From Haliclona indistincta (Eukaryota; Porifera; Demospongiae; Haplosclerida; Chalinidae): a DNA stretch of 64,000 bases. The translations under genes were made by a program, and so were the position numbers. Below are positions 59,285-64,000 of the stretch, one piece after another (within the stretch, counting starts at the first letter, position 1; every line of letters starts with the position of its first letter). Location: assembly GCA_964017065.1 (NCBI GenBank), contig OZ024784.1, forward strand, positions 11,885,152 through 11,949,151. The letters run 5' to 3'. The notes beneath the pieces were generated by a model. It did not search any database and was not told the origin of the DNA. It was given only the letters and a program-made list of their open reading frames with translations.

Positions 59285-62200
59285 TCAACGACGTCGATAT
59301 ACTCTCTCCCAGCCTGCATCCTCTCTTCCACGACGAACAGGAGAATCACGCCTGCTCCGCCAGTCTCCTTCACGGCTATCTTGCCGATCATCTCTGTGCG
59401 GAGGATAGTCTTTATCACGGTCACCATCATATCGGTCTCGCTCAGGTGAGCGTCGCCAGGTTCCCACATCTTGGCGATCTTTCTCACGATAGCCAGATTC
59501 TCTATCACGATATCGGTCCTGGTCCCTATACGGTCCACTGTCCCTGTAAGAGTCACGTTCCCTGTATTGATCCCTATCACGAGGTCGGTCTCTGTCATAG
59601 TCTCTTCCACGATCCCTGTCCTGGTCTCGATCTCTCCAGTCAGACTCTCCCCGACGGTCTCTCTCTCCATAGCGCCGATACTCGTCTCTTTCACTACGCC
59701 ATCCCTGATCACGATTGTCTCNNNNNNNNNNNNNNNNNNNNNNNNNNNNNNNNNNNNNNNNNNNNNNNNNNNNNNNNNNNNNNNNNNNNNNNNNNNNNNN
59801 NNNNNNNNNNNNNNNNNNNNNNNNNNNNNNNNNNNNNNNNNNNNNNNNNNNNNNNNNNNNNNNNNNNNNNNNNNNNNNNNNNNNNNNNNNNNNNNNNNNN
59901 NNNNNNNNNNNNNNNNNNNNNTGTAGATCCTAAGTAGCTAATAATATTAATTGACAACAATAAACCACCTTACATCAGCAGTAACATCAGCAAATGCTCT
60001 AGCTCCAAGTCCAGTCTTCTTCAGGGCTTCAAGCTTCTCTTCTGCCATTTTCCGCTTCAGCTCTTCAGTCTCCTTCTTCTTGGCTTCCTCTTCTCTCTCC
60101 TTCTTGTCTCTGTCAAGTTTCTCTTGCTCTAGTTTGCGACGCTCTTCCTCTTTTTTCTCCTGCTCAGCACGCTCTTGAGATTCCTATGCAACCAATGATT
60201 AATTACTACAGCACCAAGAGAAATACTGACCTTTTCCTCTCGTTCTTTTTCTATAAACTCTTTCCTCTCTTCCACAGCTTTTTTCCTCTTGAGCACTGCC
60301 TTATGGTCAACTAACTCATTTTCCTTGTAAAGTTGGCATGCCAGCTGGCAGGTTTGAGCTTGCTTCAGCTGTTGAGAGTAAAGAGAGATTGAGAGTGGTT
60401 AGCGTGTGTGTGTGTGTGTGTGTCAGCATCAGGTATTGGGTGATGAGAGCTATGCTCTAGTCAGCATTGTTTGTTGGTTCTCAGCCGAACAAGACAAGCA
60501 TCCCATGCTGTTAGCATGCAGGTGTATGCATTGCCACAGAATACCTCTATTTCATGAGCAAACACAATCCTGGCTGCTTGGTGTAGAGCAGCAGCCATAC
60601 TACAGAGGTGGGTGGATAATACTTCAGAAGGCATTGGCTGAAATACAAAAAATAAATTCAAGACAAATTATAACAAGGAGCATTACCTGTACCACAGGGC
60701 CTTCTAGCCCTTCCTCTTCATGAGAGAAACTGACGTCTGTTCCAAACCAAAACGAATTAGTGTGATGATCAATTCTAACCTGTGTGTTTTGGGGTTTTAT
60801 GACAAAAGACAATTTACACAGTTAATACTCACAGGAATGCCGTTTGTCTTGGCAGCCATCACTACTATCCTCTCCAGTTCAGTGGGAGTAGTAAATACAG
60901 CTAGTTTTGCCAAACGATCCAACTGAATGCTCTGGTACACTTGAGAAATCTAGTAAGAAATTGACTAAGACACAATTAAAATACACATTCACACCTGCTT
61001 CACAAGACGAACTAATGTTACTTCCTTCAGTGACTCTACATATTGCTGACAGCCTTCAATTGAACCAATAGTTTCTAGAAGGGGCTGCACATGAGAGCAG
61101 AGTTGGAGTGGGTTATATTCCACCTCCAGCAGGTTGTAGAGCTGTTGCAGTTCAGGACTGATACATTGCAACACTCCTTGGCGACTCTGTAAGAAAGAAA
61201 AAGCAATATAGGTCAAACACGAAACTAATACTAACCAGTTCTTTGAGCAGACTGGCCCTGGTGGGAGGAGAGCTGAGGCGAAGGAGGTTAGACAGACGAC
61301 GGCTCCTGTCCTGCAGGTTATAGTCTACTACTAGAAACCGGTCAATCTCACTAGCCACAGGAACAATAGGAATGGCTAGTGTAGCCAACAACACCTGAGC
61401 ACCAGTCCTGGTGGTGGGGCAGAGGTAAGGACAGTCAAACAACAATTGATATGTAGCCTTTACTACCTTTGGGCCTCTTCAGTATCAAATGTCTTTTTCT
61501 GTTCTTTGCGCAGAACAAAAAGGCGATGTAGAGCAGCAGCATGGAATAGCTTGTTGTTAGCCATCCAATAGACACTGGCCTGCTTGTGGTAGAAATTCTC
61601 GAGTAGACTAGCCTTAGCCTTCTGCTTATTTAGACCTATTAGATTGTGTATCTCTTCAATAGCCTTGAAGGCTTCCTGCAACAAGGTAATGAATACATGT
61701 GTCAGCATCAGGTATTGGGTGATGAGAGCTATGTTCTAGTCAGCATTGTTTTTGTTGGTTCTCAGCCGAACGAGACAAGCATCCCCTGCTGAGTATGAGT
61801 ATGTAGTACCTGCCAGAGATCAATAGAGATTGACTTTTCAAGTTGTTCAAAGCGAATTTCCACCAGGATCTGTATGGTGTCAGGACTGTCCAACTTGAGT
61901 GAATACTGTTGTGATTGGTGCTCCTGAGCATGCTTCAGATGATTGCGCAACTAATGAAGATAGTAAGCCTGATAGAAAAATTTATTGTATAACTTTAGAC
62001 TAACAATATCACAGAGCTTTCTAAACTCGGTTCTTCTCTTGTACTCCAAACAGAATTGAAAAGCTATAGAACAGAAAGTGTGACAACACCCCATTTAAGG
62101 CATAGCAGTTTCACCTCTCTTAGCTACATCAGCATATATCCTCTCCATGAGATAGTTGTTCTTGAGCAGCTCCAGTATTTGACGGAATGATTCCCACAAG

Positions 62201-62766
62201 AACTTGACCCATGGAGTGAGGAGCACGCGATCTGTCCTATCCTGTGTGTCCTCACCACTAACAGTACTCAGCATCAGACTGCAGTGAGAGACGGTAAGGT
62301 CAGTGAACAAACAGAGGAATACTCACTTCTCTGGAGTCTGGACGGCATCTAGATCTTCAACATCAAGCACAGTCTGCTGTGACTGCTCACGGGCATCTGA
62401 GGCTTTCTTCTCAGCCAGCAAGAGAAATTCGTCTAGTACTTTACGAAATGATTCAAGATTGGCATCTTTACAAATGTTCCTATACTGGTACAGGCCGTCT
62501 TTAGCCACTGCACTTCGCTGCATATCGACACACAACTCCAAGTACTGGCGCATGATGACTTCGTGTGTCTCACTCCATTGGCGATGCTTTTTGCTACGAA
62601 TAACATAATTAAGTACTTCTAACGCCGAATCCTTCTTGTCCACATCAATAAACTCTAATGATGAAGAATAACAAGGAAAAATAATAGTGTGAAGCGTTGT
62701 CTCTATCTCCTAACCTCTGGCTCTAGTTAGAGCGCTCTCAGGTTTCGTAAAGTACATGGGCATCAT
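59285..62766 (-). CDS. EIF3A: Eukaryotic translation initiation factor 3 subunit A (eIF3A)
   Basis: Starts at tandem ATGs (62766/62763; [16 protein letters not shown]) and ends in a TGA at 59285. Exons give [98 protein letters not shown] and [20 protein letters not shown]. These match eIF3A's N-terminal and PCI regions in order. The spectrin-like coiled coil follows ([28 protein letters not shown]). The final exon is the Arg/Asp-rich tail ([19 protein letters not shown] ... GWERVYRRR), comparable to the DDDRGPRRG-rich tail and GWTTVRR end of human eIF3A. A 200-base gap hides part of the tail and coiled coil. eIF3A is the scaffold of eIF3 on the 40S ribosome. Two introns share a duplicated element. 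Its tail is duplicated in XRN1. Confidence 0.93.
59722..59921. other. Assembly gap (200 N)
   Basis: A run of 200 N between the eIF3A Arg/Asp-rich tail exon and the next coding block. The round length suggests a scaffold placeholder, so the true length is unknown. Repetitive tail sequence is a likely cause of the assembly failure. Confidence 0.99.
60422..60511 (-). repeat. Duplicated ~90 bp intronic element, copy 1 (possible intron-encoded small RNA)
   Basis: Lies in the eIF3A intron after the exon ending [13 protein letters not shown]. It is nearly identical to 61701-61790 in another eIF3A intron. On the gene's strand it can fold: CAGCAT pairs with ATGCTG around an inner GTTC/GAAC hairpin. 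An AGAGCA (H-box-like) and a terminal ACA follow. It is too short for a canonical two-hairpin H/ACA RNA, so the RNA reading is tentative. Confidence 0.5.
61701..61790 (-). repeat. Duplicated ~90 bp intronic element, copy 2
   Basis: Occupies most of the roughly 130 bp eIF3A intron just upstream of the exon beginning [12 protein letters not shown]. It differs from copy 1 by only a handful of substitutions and a 2-base indel, while the rest of the two introns is unrelated. Same orientation relative to the gene as copy 1. Confidence 0.6.
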
Positions 62767-63047
62767 CTTGACACTGTCTCCACCGAGGTCTCCACTCAGC
62801 TATCTTCTCCACGAGCACGACGATGAGCATGAGGAAGAAGGAATCGAGCAAGCAACAAGCATGCGCAAATCACAAAAATAAAAACGTGCTATTATTGTGC
62901 ATGTGCGCATGCGTGCATGGTGTATTTCAAATTTTTGACTAGTTTCGAATTTCGTTGATGATGGCCTATGGATGTATGTGAAACTCATAATAAGTGATAA
63001 TATTGTTGACGAGCACAGTCATTGTATTCGAATCACGGAATTAATGT

Positions 63048-64000
63048 CTATTGAATATCACAGATTGCACTGGACGTTCTTGAGTTTTTGCCCTTTTTAT
63101 TCCGTATCACCACTGAGGATGACTCTGTTGCAGGCATTATCTCAGCTTTTATCACTTTCTGTCAACAAAAAAAGACAAAAAAATTAATAGTGACAACAAA
63201 ATCATAATAATTCCTACATTGCTCGTGTCCAGGTCCTTGTGTGTTAGAGTAATTTTGAGTACATTGGCAGCTACTTGCATCAAACACTGTATCACAAGAT
63301 CATCAGTCTTAGCAGATATATAAAAACTGCAAAACACAACATTCATTACAGCCAAGTGATACAAGTATTACTGACCTGGACGTGTTGAACTTAGATGAAA
63401 ACGTGTGATGTTTTTCTCTTTTTACAGTTCTAAATGCTTCCAAATCAGCTATACAGAGGATTGAAATAAAATAATTCAGATATAGACTCATACAGACTCA
63501 CATTTATTAGCTACGAGAGCAAGATGAGGAGAGTGGTCAGACTGTGAGAACACTCTGTTTATAACCTTCAACCACTCATGCAGGTTTTGAAAACTAGAGT
63601 AGTTAGTTATATCATAGATAAGTAGCACAGCCTACAGAAGATCGACAAGCAGTATAGCATCATGAGCATAGCCACATTGTACCACCCACATCAGCACCAA
63701 AAATGTAATTGTCCAACATCTGTCCACCGATAGTTTGTCCACCAATGTCCCAAATCTGTAATGCCACATTAACACCACCTGTATGCATGTAGAGTACGTT
63801 GTTAGCAGTGTGTAATCTAGTCATGGGAGACATTATAAAGTAGGGAGAAGTTTGTCATGATGCTGTGGACCCTAAGGCAAGCCCTAGGCTTTAATACCTA
63901 AAGAAACTGGCAATGTAGTGCGTTACCTGGGAGTTCCATTCTTCTCAAAAAGAAGTCTACACCTAAGGTCTGGTGGTATTCCCTATCAAAGCCACTCTGA
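63048..64000 (-). CDS. RAB28: RAB28 small GTPase, 5' end beyond the window
   Basis: Minus-strand exons, 5' partial at the window end. The first visible block reads [20 protein letters not shown] (switch I region, FFLRR typical of RAB28). Then come [20 protein letters not shown] (the RAB28-specific DxGGQT in place of DTAGQE), [30 protein letters not shown] and [20 protein letters not shown], then the VSAK motif and a last exon. The frame ends ...[10 protein letters not shown] and a TAG at 63048. CDIQ is a C-terminal CaaX box, as in vertebrate RAB28 (CAVQ), which is farnesylated. RAB28 works at the cilium base with the BBSome/IFT and in photoreceptor outer-segment turnover. Next to eIF3A, tandem on the same strand with about 280 bp between. 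Confidence 0.92.

Noticed and set aside
59266..59937. Plus-strand ORF running through the N gap
   Set aside because: The N run is translated as X. Its coding half is a shadow of the eIF3A tail.

Overview
The window is eukaryotic nuclear DNA from a gene-dense animal genome. Genes have many exons, introns are mostly 40-150 bp with GT..AG ends, neighbours are packed on both strands with short head-to-head and tail-to-tail gaps, and the gene set is metazoan (vinculin, MIC60, TCERG1, RPB2, XRN1, eIF3A, RAB28, mitoferrin, hexokinase, FERM protein, CFAP43-like WD protein). Compactness and divergence suggest an early-branching animal, most likely a demosponge such as Amphimedon; that taxonomic call is inference.

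Layout. 0.1-1.8 kb: secreted copper-only SOD-repeat protein (+). 1.8-4.0 kb: CFAP43-like ciliary WD protein (-), sharing a 150 bp bidirectional promoter with MIC60/mitofilin (+, 4.2-7.0 kb). 7.1-7.45 kb: small unrecognised ORF (-) overlapping the first exon of a FERM-domain gene (+, 7.4-9.6 kb). 9.7-13.6 kb: TCERG1 (-), head-to-head with hexokinase (+, 13.8-15.7 kb). 15.76-18.9 kb: cytochrome P450 (+) split by a 944 bp inverted-repeat transposon. 19.0-25.5 kb: a large vinculin (+). 25.7-27.9 kb: two small ubiquitin-like genes facing each other. 28.3-32.9 kb: mitoferrin (-), whose 3.2 kb intron carries a peptide-transporter-like fragment and a TTAA-flanked MITE. 33.3-38.5 kb: RNA polymerase II subunit RPB2 (+). 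38.9-41.6 kb: C18orf63 (DUF4708) homologue (+). 42.0-50.3 kb: large DEP-domain protein of unknown identity (-), with a minisatellite, a tRNA-derived SINE and long CA arrays in introns. 50.6-52.5 kb: BOD1/BOD1L (Shg1-domain) protein (+). 52.9-59.2 kb: XRN1-like exonuclease (-). 59.3-62.8 kb: eIF3A (-), with a 200 bp assembly gap. 63.0-64.0 kb: 3' part of RAB28 (-).

Most genes are unrelated housekeeping or cell-biology genes, so there is no operon-like pathway. The most striking structures are: (1) a tandem duplication that gave the XRN1-like gene a copy of the neighbouring eIF3A C-terminal tail and left an XRN1 exon-1 relic behind it, with an XRN1 changed at its 5'-phosphate pocket; (2) a transposon in a P450 exon with a clean 6 bp target-site duplication; (3) a minisatellite built from copies of a 5' splice site; (4) a ~90 nt element repeated in two eIF3A introns; (5) an RFX X-box in the promoter of the CFAP43-like gene. 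Exon limits were read by eye from splice signals and reading frames and may be off by a few bases.
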